In this document: piece by piece, positions 50,001 through 61,131 of the stretch
How the letters are laid out: each line of letters starts with the position of its first letter
Numbering within the stretch: position 1 is the first letter of the stretch
Source: Diprion similis
Taxonomy: Eukaryota > Arthropoda > Insecta > Hymenoptera > Diprionidae
Direction of reading: 5' to 3'
DNA length: 64,000 nucleotides
NCBI RefSeq assembly: GCF_021155765.1
Contig: NC_060106.1
Span: 21,354,031-21,418,030 of the forward strand
The notes under the pieces: generated by a model
Seen by the model: only the letters and a program-made list of their open reading frames with translations
Told to the model about the DNA's origin: nothing
Database searches by the model: none
Made by a program: the position numbers and the translations under genes

Positions 50001-53000
50001 CATACCTATATGGTGTACCTGTGTGTACACTCGCGATGTAAAACGGTTGCGCATCTCTAATTGCAAGTTAAACTCCATATTATTTACGTATACTATGATT
50101 TGAAGAATGTTACAGGGATTTTAGGTCTTCGGCTTCCAAGATCACTGCTTAACTAATATTTTCCATCGGCATACATTTACCTAACTGCCGTTTCTTTCCT
50201 CCGTTGAGAGATCCGTAAATATGCATATAATATGACTATTCGGGTGCTTGTATAGAGTCAACTCAAGGCATACAATTCTATGGTAACGTACTAATTCTCA
50301 GTTACAGTTAGTAGATTTTGGGACTTGCTTCCGCTGCTTGCGGATGATAGATTTAGCCATTGAAAATTTCGAGTATTCGTGTAATGCCATTTTTTTTTTT
50401 CCTTATCTTTTTGCTTTTCTCTTTTTCTACCGCAAGGATGAACGGTTGATGCGTAAACAATTCTTCGTCGATAGGTATAACGTACAACCCATTTTGGAGT
50501 TATAAATTAATTATTGATGGAATGTTGATAGACGAAAGTGTTTTGGCATTGACTGACTGATGTGAAAATATTTCTGCGCAGGCTATCTGCAAAACAAAAA
50601 ATAAAAAATAAAACGATCTCGCCATGTGGCCACAGATTTCCATTACCAGCGTGCAGCTGGATGTTCTATAAGGCTTCAATTATACAGAAGGTCAAAGTGC
50701 CAATGTACCTGCAAGCCTTTAACTCGGAAATCGTAATTTAAACTTCCGCGATGAATCGCAAATATGACAATATAATAATAGTATATTCGATTGCATTTTA
50801 ATGTTGCAATAGAAATTTTTCAAATTTGGTAAGAAAATATTATATCCAATTAAAGATTGTGTTTTTTTTTTTTTTTTTTTGGTCATACAGCGCAAAGTCT
50901 GACATTCTGATCTTTGTTTCTCACTGACCATTCCGCGTATATTTAATTTATTCAGACGTATCCGGAAGATTTTCTCAGCAATGAATCTGAATAACTTTAT
51001 ACAAGTTCCCTGATGGACATGTTTCTATTAAAAGTTATGATTCGATAGACGTTTTCGCGGTTTTACAGAAAATGTTATTCTAAATGTTGTTCTGCAGAAG
51101 TTGTTCAGATTGTTCCTCAATTATTTTTTAACGATATCGGTATATCCCAAATTGCCTTCGAATCGTTACAATTTATCGACAGTGCTGGATTTGATGATGA
51201 ATTTTAAACTACCAACTTCGCATTATTATCGCTATTACGTATAGCGTATAAGTTTTTTAAACGAGAACTTGTTCGATTCACCGACGCAAGGAAAGAATTT
51301 TTTTCCCCACCTCTTTCTTTTCTCTATTGACGTTTCCGGAACACAAATATTGTTTTATTCGGATTGAAGTTTATTCAACGTTTGTTTAGTCCGAAAACAA
51401 TTTCGTAATAAAAAAATGACTTGAGGTTTGTAGGAATGAAATTCCAACTTCACGTTGCCTCGGAATAATTGTCCGATTCTCAAATCAATCCAACGATTGA
51501 AAATCAAAATAAATTGCTGAGCCTTTCGACGACTCGTCTCGAGCCCTGGTACAAATAATCGTCAACGTGATTCGTGCGACCTTCTGCCTTTGAGGCAGAG
51601 CGACTCTATCCGAGTCCCCCCCAGTGAACGATCATAAATCGCAATTAAAATATAGGGGTGGTGTACGAGGACGTTGAGTCTTGCTATCCACATGCTCGAG
51701 GGCCAACCAGAGTTTGCTACGCAGAAAGCGTCGTGCGTCAAAACGCAGCTCGATATTTACTTTTAACAACAATTCAGTTTGAATGAAACTGATTTGCGTC
51801 TCAGCTCGAGTTTACCTAACAGCGATAACAATGCGAAGATGGTCGTTTAAAATTGATCATCAAATCCGGCACTGTCGATAAATTACTTCCCTTTACATAA
51901 GACGTATAAATTCTCATATCATAACGATTTGAGGGTAATTTGGGTTATGCCGATATCGTTAAAAAAAATTTAGGAAATATTTAACTAATCTCATATTCGC
52001 GAATAATCGTTACAGAAGTTTTCGTATATCCATTGTGACATTTTTTATACGCATCATACCGTAGATCACACGTCTAACTCTATAGTGACAACACATGTAG
52101 GAGGAAAATAAATTGAAAGTACGATGAACTTGTCAATTTTTATGCTATTATTTTATTCACCTTGTTTTATCGACACTTTCAACGATTGCTCAGAGTGTTT
52201 TAAAAAGGAATTTAGTATATGTCGTACGGATGCTCATTTGATAGGGTTATACGCAGCCCTTTGATGCCATTGCGGTTTATGTTCGATTTGTAAAAGAAAA
52301 AAAAAAACTTTTCACTTAGCCGATGAAAAAACGGTCTCAGTAGTCGAGTATCGGCGAACGTCACATCAATTCATTCGAATAGCACTTGCGAAGACATATT
52401 CTGTAGTTCCTTGATTATTATAACTTCAACATATCATTTGTGAGGTACAAAATGAGAATGAGTTTCGTAAATGTAAGAAAAAAAAAAAATATATATATAT
52501 TTTATGTGCTATAGTATTGTTTCGGATTGTAATCACTGGAAATGTATTTTCTTGCAACTATTAAGATCATTTAATGTGGGTGAGACGTAATCTTGGTGAA
52601 AATTTTTACAACACAAGAATTTTTAGAGAAATTCAAACATGTCGTATTATTTCGTAGAAAATTTTGAATATCGATAATTTTTCGTAAAGAATTGTTAATT
52701 TTTGTTAAAAATTGCGATATCATGTAAAGTTTCATAAAAAATGTAGAAATCATTACGAAAAATTAGGAATATTTAAAATTTTGTATAAAAACAAAAATTT
52801 TGGTATATTCCTTGAAAAATTCGTGTAAAATCGTAGAAATAATAATTTCCACCAATGAATACCTAAGAAATTGATTTCTAGTTGTAAAAATTATTGATAA
52901 ACGCCACTTGCGATGCGATATAGAGAAAAAAGTCGACGGTACTACAGTGGTTGGTCATACACACAACCATGATCTTACCAAGTATAACGTAATTCGTGTT

Positions 53001-53212
53001 TATGGATGAGCCCATTCGTCCGGTGGTGGTTTACACATACATCGTACCATCGTGGGTGTATGTGTACATTTCATCGCGAGTGTGGTGGGGGTTGTTAAGC
53101 CTACGAGGGAAAAAGCGACCGGCCGATAGCACCGCAGTTAGTAGCCGTAAAGCGGTCGGCTAAGGTGGTCGATGCCTTGCGGACGATAAACGCACGCGTT
53201 GTACTAACAGCA

Positions 53213-53248
<36 letters not shown>

Positions 53249-56200
53249 GGTAGATTCGATTCGGGAAAACGACACAAGTACCCTGGAACCGAGTGCGGAA
53301 ACGCGACCCTTGACAAATCGTTGGAAACGTCAAGGAGAAGGCGCGCTGTCGTTCTCATATAATTTATCCTCCCTCTGTCGCTGCAGGGGTTCCAATTTAT
53401 TCTCATCCTCAAAAATCGATCCCACGAATCGTTGGTACCAGCCTGGAGTACCTAAACCTTTTGTTTGCCTTTACGTCCTGGTTAGGTGTACCCGCCTTAA
53501 TATCCTATGTCGAGTAAAATTTTAATTCATCCAATATCCGTTTTATTAACTCGCCACGTTATAACTATACACACTCTACGTCCAATGTATTATACTTGAT
53601 CGGGGCATCAAGTTGTTAAAAGCGGGGGATAAACTGCCGCGCTGGATTTGCCCGGATTTAAAGTCTAACGATATTTTGTATGAACAAGCTCTCGGAAAAC
53701 GTTGCGATATATCGATATTATCGTTTCGTGTCGTGATATATTCCCAGGCGATATTGTGATTCTAAAATATTTGTTGTTGTTATTGTTTTGGCTTTTTTCT
53801 GGTGTTTTTATACCTGACAAAAAGAAACACATCTTCAACTTTACTCAAACCTCGACCAGCTGTTCTGTGTGCTACAATTTCAGAGAGGCAAGTGAATTAA
53901 TTAGATGGGATAACATTATCATTGTAAACTTTCCTGCAAGGGATTCTTGAATTTTTCTTTTCCATAAATATTTTTCTGTTATCATTCAATACCGATTTCC
54001 GTACTTTGAACAATATTTATCATTATACTGTTGATACGACTGTTTCGATCATATTTACACAGTTGTAGTAACATTTGCGCTACGTAACATCTTCTATACC
54101 TGTATATCTATAATTTATTTATGGTATAATATTTATGACTATCAAAGGTCTGATTTATGCAATCGAATATGAACTTGACGTTTCGTGCTAGAAAATAAAT
54201 TTATCTGGTATCTAAAAAATCTTGTGTCTTTGATAATTTTAACGAGGTGATAAAATTCACGCAATTAACAATAAATCTGATAGATATTTGAATAAGAATT
54301 CGTTTCAACGTGGAGTGTCGAAACTCCCGATATCAAGTCTACTAGCCACAGTATAGAAGGTGTCATATACGCATTTCGGCTTATAGGTATATTACAGTCA
54401 ACATAAATATACGTGTTTATTGATCACATGTACACGCATAAGTGGTAAAAAATTATTGCACATCGTATGTATAATGGTGTACATATAAGAGGTTGTAAGA
54501 GTTCATATAAGCTTATAAACTTTGTTGGTCTCCACGCGATGATCGGTAAACAGTCCGTTGCACGTGCTTGTACGTTACTATTTACAGTGCCCGATGCATG
54601 GTAAAACGTGTTCTGAAACACCATACCGGGTACATGCATCTACCCTATACCTACAATATAATGTATTGCTTTTAAAGTCGTTTTTGACCGGCATTACACG
54701 CGCCGTATAGCTGAAGAGTCCCATCGACTTCTGAACAATCTTTGATCTTCCAAAAAGGGAATAAAGTAAGAACAAAAAGAAACAAAAAACCACTTCACTT
54801 CGGAATAGTCCAGTTGAACGTGACCCACATCTTGATTGATATGAACATTGTCAAGATTTCTTATATACTTAACTCGTTGTGTAATCCAAGATTGATCGCG
54901 CCAATAAAAATCCTCGTCAACTGCATCTGCGATCATTTTTTTTTGAAAAACTTGCCGTGTAAATTTGGAGGCTTTAACGTCTTCAATGTCTTGATCGATG
55001 GTGTCGTCAATCGTTATTCGCATTGTATCGCCGTGATGGATTGCGTCTATAGTAAAAATCTGCAAGGGTGGTTAAGAATCCATCAAGTAACGTTGACCGA
55101 GGGTGATTCGGGTGATGAAAATAACCGTCATCGAAGACGGATGTAGAAACGCGCGCATATGAAAATATGTTACCGTGGGACGTGAAATTCCATTGCAACC
55201 CTCAAATTTACACTGTAAATAAAAAACAAATTAATTATTCGGTTTGACTTTCAAGTCAATGGATATAATTTGAATACAGCTTGAATAACGTATGTAGGCA
55301 TGTTTAACTGACCAGCAAGTGATATGATATAAGTACATACGTACATACATAAAGTTTACCTGTACAGAGGCGACACAACGCGTATGTCGTTAACGATAAT
55401 ACTCGACGGAATAATTGCTCTCGGTAAGACGATGCATGATCTTCGTCTCATGCGATTTCTCCGAAGCTTTAAGAGAGGAGCCTAGTGTCACATGTGTACC
55501 CATAATAATCCACACTTTGCGCCTGTATGCTGAAAAATTGGAAATTTCACGTATGTACCTCGGTCAAGAATATGTAAATCTTTTCGGGATAATTAAATTC
55601 AACGAGGACTTCTCCTAGAGATACATTACCTCCAACATCTATCTCCACCGAATGAATCTATTCCTGAGGTGCGAGCAGTTCAAAATATCAAAAAACGAAA
55701 TAATTATACGGTTACGTCCCTTTGCGCTCGATTTATTCCTCTGAAAATACCATTTATTGGTGTACCAGGTGTGTACCGTAGACATATATATATATATATA
55801 TATATATACTATAATCTAGGAGACTTATAGACCTCTATCTATTTGTTGTCACTAAAAGTGCCGCGTCGTCTAGGAGGAGGCGTATCAGTAACTGATAGGG
55901 GATTTTCGAGTCACCTTCTTCTCTCTGTGTATTTTTAAATTATTTTTGGTACAATCAATTCAGACGTTGCACCACTCTTCGTTTCCTGCAGAGACCATTC
56001 ATCCATACATATAAGTGCAGTATACATTTCGGTCTGTAACTATACGTATATACATGTATATTCATCTTGTATTAAAGTGTTAAGTAGTAACACCTGGTCT
56101 TTTAGTATCACTTGCTTTCGAGACAAGTTTAAAGTTCAGGCGCTGTTTTTTTTTTTTTTTCTTCTTACTTTTTAACGAAACACGAGTGTCGGGATTTATA

Positions 56201-59200
56201 CAATTAGTGGTACTCTCCGAAATTTTTTTTCTCATTCATTTCGACACGATAACAATCACGGAAAGAACGGAGAACATTATCAAATACCACCTGGCGCATG
56301 CCGTGAAATTCTCAGCAATGAAATATATTATGCATGAGTTTTTTTTTTTTTTACTCAGGATAAGCATATTGTAACACCTGTGAAATTTGAAGTAAGCGAT
56401 ACGGCTAACTTAGAGATCGTTGTCTGTCGATGAGAAGAAACCATAAGATAATCAGGATCCCAAACAAGTTGACAAAGTTGGATTCACAGTATAAAATAAT
56501 CATATGTTTATATCCTAATGATTTAACAAAAATTTTCACCTTCATGCAAACGTAAAAACAACGGTTTCGTGTTTGATTCTTTGTAGACTGTGAAAGGTGG
56601 TATTAGAATATCCGTTTTTGAGTCCGCGCGAAGCGCCATGGAAGGTGTATCCTTGGAAGGAAGACGGTTTTGTTTTGTCTCGTAGGCAGAAGCCTCTTGG
56701 AAAGGTCTCTTTGAATAAGATTTTTGAATATATCTATTCAGCTGGGGCAAGGCAAAAGTTGCTTCAGCGCGTTCATTGAAAAGACTTCCATATATATATG
56801 ACACGTTTGTCCGACTAGCTACTTCGGGGGCGAAGCTGCAGTCCGGGGGACGGGAGAAGGAAGACTCCCTTTCAAATCTTGACGCGACCTTTGACCTTAA
56901 CACCCCCTTGCCTCAGCCCTCGAGGGCGTTCCATTGCCTTCAGGCTTTTCCGCTCGGCTCTCGTCCCATTATGTATTTTTACACCCTTCACGAGCTGTCG
57001 TTAGCATAACGACCACGACGAAGTCATCTTGATAATGTTCATCCCAGTTGGTACACCAGACCCGAACCGGGTTCGTCCCTCGTACACAGACTCACTCGTA
57101 TAATTGGACGGGGTACGTTTGTTTACTTTCGCTTTCTCTCTAAAACATCACGATATGTCATCCGTGAAACTGTATAGGCACTGTAAGCTCCAGCCAAATG
57201 GACTCTGAAAGCTCTTTGCGCATGTTGGATATCTTCTCCCACGTTTAGTCTCGTCACTTTTTGCTGTAACTACATGTTGTCCGATAGATTTCGTCGACTT
57301 TGAAGCATATCTTGCCATTCAGGATTAGTTTTTACCTGACGACTATAAGGCACGTCCGCCGACGATGTACCCACCTACTCAACCAACGCTCACCCTCTTC
57401 AAACAAAATGTAATATAGGATTGTCGACGGTTAGAGAGTAGAAGGCAAACATATCATATCGCTTCGAGGTGCACCCGTCATTCCTTTCTCGCCCAGCTAT
57501 CACAACTTACAACCCTCACATTTATGGACATTCCGTTTGTCTTCTGATGACATGCATGGTGGTGGTGCACTTTTTAGGTACCATTGTTTGACTTTGGTGT
57601 TGCGTTTACTGGTCAGCAAGCATTATCACTAAGCCAAAAAACTCGGGGCCAACAATTGGTCTTACTGATCTCGAGGAAATTAATTTGTCAAATTATTCCT
57701 TCATCCTTCGAATGTCCGGTTCGCAAAATTTAATCGTTTCACCATCAACAAATCTACTGGCGATCTATGTGTGCTTAGCTTTTCAAAATCTAATAGTGGC
57801 CGGATATCATTCATGATTCCTTTGGTGTATTACTACAATACCTAATTTAAAGTGTGTGTGTGTGAACGGTGGCACTCAAGTTTTTAGACATACTTTATAC
57901 TCACCAAGAACTTGCCAATCTCACAGCAAGCGCTCGTTTCCACCAACGCAAAGATCTCTCGCGAGCACTTGTATAACACGATTTATATGAATCTTAACTG
58001 GTGAAATTCAAGAGCATTCCTCGGACGACGATTCACTACATTCAACTTTAAGTATAACGTCAATTCTTGAAAATGTATCACAAGCGAGGGTAATATACCA
58101 AAACCTGCGTTCACGTGAGATTACTAAATAGGAAAATTACTTAAATTAGTTAGGCAATAATCGTTTCAAGGTAGTATAAAAAAAACCTATGTATGTATAT
58201 ATATATATATATAAGAATACAATCACACTATGAGCTGTTGTGTACTTTTGCATTCCAACTCTGATACTTATCCTTCTACTTCTTCTAATTGACAGAAATC
58301 TACGGAACTATTGACGATCCAAAGCACCGATAGATTGGACTGCACAGTCGTCGTCGGCAGCACCGTGGATCCGACGGGGACAAGTTCCGGGTCCAAGGGT
58401 GCCCGCGAAAAGATCATGAATGCTTGTCGAAGTCTTTGGCACTGGCGACTACTAATCGACATCCTAATCGTCGTAACAGGTAAGCTTTTACACTTCGCTC
58501 TTTCTCAGGCAAAGATACTCACAAACAACAAAGTAAACAAACGCGTAGTGTACTTTGGTGTGAAAATCTCTGCACATGCCAGCATTCCATCTGCTGTATC
58601 TACGATTCTACATTTCGACCAACGACGTTGTGCCCTAGTAATTAGTATACATTCCATCCAATGCTGCACGTTTACAGCTTCCAATGCATCAGGTGCCAGA
58701 GAGAGAAGCATATGAACGACACTGTTTCAGGTATTTTTTGATGAGAATCACTTCCATGGCTGTTCTCCATTGGTGACACAATGTCACAGTAATTCCAATC
58801 TCATGTATTATCAGCGAACTTGCCTAATCGGGAGGGTCACGTGATGGTGATTCTCTATAGCTTCGGCTGCATCGAATGCCAGTCATCCATCCACGTGCAG
58901 GAAACTAATGTTCCAGGTTTCAGGTGTTCGTTAAACACTTTCAGAGTCTCTGTTTACACGCACGGCGTTTATCATCATCGACTGTTGTAGGGCATGGTGT
59001 GAGTCGTACTGCATCAACGTGTTTTGAACCCTTCTGCACCCTCTTGTCACCAATTAGCCGGCTCGCCGGTTATTTCCTGATTACGTAACTCGCGCGCTTG
59101 GCGACTAAACGCGACGTGCTGCAGAGCAAGAGGAGAAGGAAGGCGTTAGTTTTAAGCGGAGCCAAGTTTGCCCGATGCATCCTACGTAGGCATACATCTA

Positions 59201-61131
59201 CGATGCACGTTTGTGGTAGTTTGGTGGATGTAGATGTAATATGTACGCTGCTCGCACGCTGTTAGTGCTTAGGGGGAAAGTGGGGGAGAATGTTAGGGGA
59301 GCACGAACCTGATCCGCACTTATAACGGCAAGTGTCACGCGTTAGAAGAGTTGAAAAAAATAGGAGACGATAAGATGCAGTTTTAACGGATATAAGTGCA
59401 GAAATTTTCAAACCGGAAACTCTCGGTGGATTTAATCAGGTCAGGTCATTCGGTTTTAGGACTTTGTTGGATTCGTACGATTCTCCAAATGACAAAAAAC
59501 AATCGAGTAAAGATCTTTTTTAAATCAGACTAGTATGTGTTGGAAATATCGTGATATTTTGCAGATTGCTTATCCATTTTTAATGATTCACTTTATAAAA
59601 TCAACAACCAAATTATATGATATTATTGTGCCTCGGGCGACGGAAAAAACTCAATTTTAATTTAAATTTATTAGTGTCAATTCAAACACGTCGAAACTAA
59701 CCGAACTACTTGTGCTTAAATCAAACGTGTAATCCCATTTGATATTTTCAACAAATTTTCCTCCTTAGTGTATAACAAATATTTATACACAGAAGCAGAA
59801 AAAATCGGATTCACTTCGTCCAGAATATGACATGTTTATATTGTAAAATAGCTCCTGAAATAATCAACTACGCATACACTAAACATGTTTGCTTGTTTTT
59901 TCGATTGTATGTACATACATACATATCGCAGAATTTATGTGTTGCTCGTATCAACTTGTGTATACGACGCTTTATATCTTGATGTTTTAGATCGTCGAGA
60001 TACGTACAAAAATAAACGCATACCAAGTGAATAAAAATTTCTATAACGCATATAGTATATGTCAAAGTTTTGTATACTCGCAAGATGATCCAACGCCAAG
60101 CCGTAAGCAAGACTTTGGCGAAGGTCTTGAGAACAAAAACGAAACAACTTGGCGCTCTGAGATTAGACTTAAAAACATCTGTCATATCAGCAGCGTAATT
60201 GAATATTAAGGCGGCCTTAACGTCTCATAAATTAAAAGATTGCGTGCTTTACATACACGGTTTGATCATCAATTGGCCTGTGTTGCGGATAATAGTAATA
60301 TTTAGTGCGGAGCGCGAGGTGTCGGGGGGGGGGGGGGGGGGGGGGGGGGATACAAGAAAAAAACAAACCTTGCCGAAGTATATACGCTTATCAGTGAACT
60401 CTGTGTTAAATAATCACCCGCAATGGTTTTTTTCCTCTTTTTTTGCACGTTAATTATATAATAACAATCTCGGTCCAATGCCACACATGATATACTTAAT
60501 TGCCCGGAACCAGATGGCGAAATTGCCAAATATTTAGCGGTTTTTTTTTTTTTTATTGCCGTGCCGTTGATTTCGTACGCGCGAATAATTATCATTCAAC
60601 GTCATCCTCTCTGACATGCCGTCGATGAGTGAAGGAACGGAATATCTAGCGATAAATATACGCTTTAAATTTTCTTCGAATCCATTTGCAATAATATGTT
60701 AAATATATTATATGCGGTGTGAATATATTTATATATCGGATTAAATGTGGCGCTTAATAATGAGTCCATTTACTTTAGAAATCAATTATATAAAAGCTGT
60801 TTAATTTTAAATCGATAACAAATACTTAAAAAACAAATGTATTTTACATCCTGCAGACAAATCCGAACGTACGTCTGTTGATCGATGAATTATCTGTTTC
60901 GTTTGACGTAAACTTCATTTTAAGAGAAATCTTTTCTAAAGCCGATTACACTTTGAGTAATAACCCAAACCCTGGCAATGCGCAGTGCAGGATGCATCAG
61001 AATGCATGGACCAGACGGTCAGTACAGTCCGGCGAGTATGCAGGACTTCGTTTCAAACTGGTCCGCCTATTACGAAAACACTTCCTTCCATTCGAGAGAC
61101 GCGACTGACGATCCCAAATTTTTACTCCGCA
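44083..61131 (+). CDS. 5' part of an unidentified gene with very long introns
   Basis: Candidate exons in one phase-consistent chain are 44083-44094 (ATG GTT CAA ATG, donor GTAGGT), 45309-45458 (50 open codons, donor GTAAGT), 58296-58479 (61 codons plus 1 nt, donor GTAAGC) and possibly 60991-61131 (phase 1 entry, exit uncertain). Translation gives a polar, Ser/Thr-rich N terminus with several cysteines, then RSLWHWRLLIDILIVVTG, a short hydrophobic segment that could begin a membrane helix. Exon 4 would add MHGPDGQYSPASMQDF and two possible N-glycosylation sites. I do not recognise the family. If exon 4 is wrongly joined, the hydrophobic segment may continue in an exon beyond the window. The gene is incomplete at its 3' end here. 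Confidence 0.4.
45459..49008. other. AT-rich intronic/intergenic DNA left of the tRNA gene
   Basis: No supported exon. It includes T/A-rich homopolymer stretches around 48010-48480. Short frames (46384-46665 plus, 46354-46699 minus) overlap each other and have no motif. Confidence 0.4.
49001..49007 (-). terminator. Pol III terminator of tRNA-Glu
   Basis: Seven T residues on the transcribed minus strand, a few bases after the tRNA 3' end. Confidence 0.8.
49009..49080 (-). tRNA. tRNA-Glu (anticodon TTC)
   Basis: A full 72-nt cloverleaf on the minus strand. The acceptor stem TCCCATA/TATGGGA is fully paired and followed by discriminator A. The D arm carries GTCTAGTGGCTAGGAT, the anticodon stem CCTGG/CCAGG encloses loop CTTTCAC with anticodon TTC, and the T arm contains GGTTCGATTCC. 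The internal A box (TGGTCTAGTGG) and B box (GGTTCGATTCC) are intact. There is no intron, and CCA is not encoded. A T7 run just 3' (49007-49001 on the minus strand) is a Pol III terminator. Confidence 0.97.
52590..52865. repeat. Tract of degenerate TTCGTAAAAATT-like short repeats
   Basis: The tract consists of many imperfect units of roughly 10-14 nt built on TTTCGTA and AAAATTT. Its edges look weakly inverted: cttggtgaaaat on the left against the reverse complement of atttccaccaat on the right. It resembles in style, not in sequence, the repeat core of the element at 8367-8776. Confidence 0.45.
53216..53245. repeat. (GCA)10 trinucleotide microsatellite
   Basis: Ten perfect GCA units followed by GCG. 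They lie in frames open on both strands (poly-Ala) but without coding support on either side. Confidence 0.9.
54874..55059 (-). CDS. Candidate 62-codon exon of an unidentified minus-strand gene
   Basis: The stretch is bounded by a good acceptor (cttaaccacccttgcag) and a donor-like CGA|GTTAAG, phase 0 on both sides. The translation is charged and protein-like (MRITIDDTIDQDIEDVKASK and FTRQVFQKKMIADAVDEDFY are parts of it), rich in Asp, Ile and Lys, and unlike the surrounding low-information frames. I do not recognise a domain. No neighbouring exons could be joined to it with confidence, so it could be a nested antisense gene, a relic, or chance. Confidence 0.3.
55060..58295. other. Non-coding stretch with AT microsatellites
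   Basis: Contains AT repeats (55784-55808 and near 58195-58213) and T-runs (about 56143-56161 and 56340-56352). A GC-richer island (56600-57000) is open on both strands (56523-56903 minus, 126 codons) without motifs. Otherwise nothing is recognised. Confidence 0.4.
55784..55808. repeat. (AT)n microsatellite
   Basis: About 25 nt of uninterrupted alternating AT. Confidence 0.9.
58480..60990. other. Apparently intronic DNA with a G26 run
   Basis: No exon is supported between the candidate exons at 58296-58479 and 60991-61131. It contains the G26 homopolymer (60324-60349) and T-rich tracts. Confidence 0.4.
60324..60349. repeat. G26 homopolymer run
   Basis: Twenty-six consecutive G residues, long enough to form one or more intramolecular G-quadruplexes. 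The length is likely imprecise. Confidence 0.9.

Larger units (their letters stand above)
49081..54873. other. Gene-poor AT-rich DNA, probably intron
   Basis: A stretch of 5.8 kb with no convincing exon. A 145-codon open frame at 49115-49552 (plus) starts at a non-ATG codon and has no recognisable domain. The stretch holds poly-T at about 50863-50880, a degenerate short-repeat tract at about 52590-52865 and a (GCA)10 run at 53216-53245. Confidence 0.4.

Noticed and set aside
53101-53412. 103-codon minus-strand poly-Ala protein
   Set aside because: It is explained by the (GCA)10 microsatellite, with no other coding signal.
56523-56903. 126-codon minus-strand frame and overlapping plus-strand frames
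   Set aside because: All frames are open because of local GC content. No splice chain or motif distinguishes one.
59868-60185. 105-codon minus-strand frame
   Set aside because: The composition is biased by AT-rich DNA, overlaps another frame in the same strand and has no known domain.
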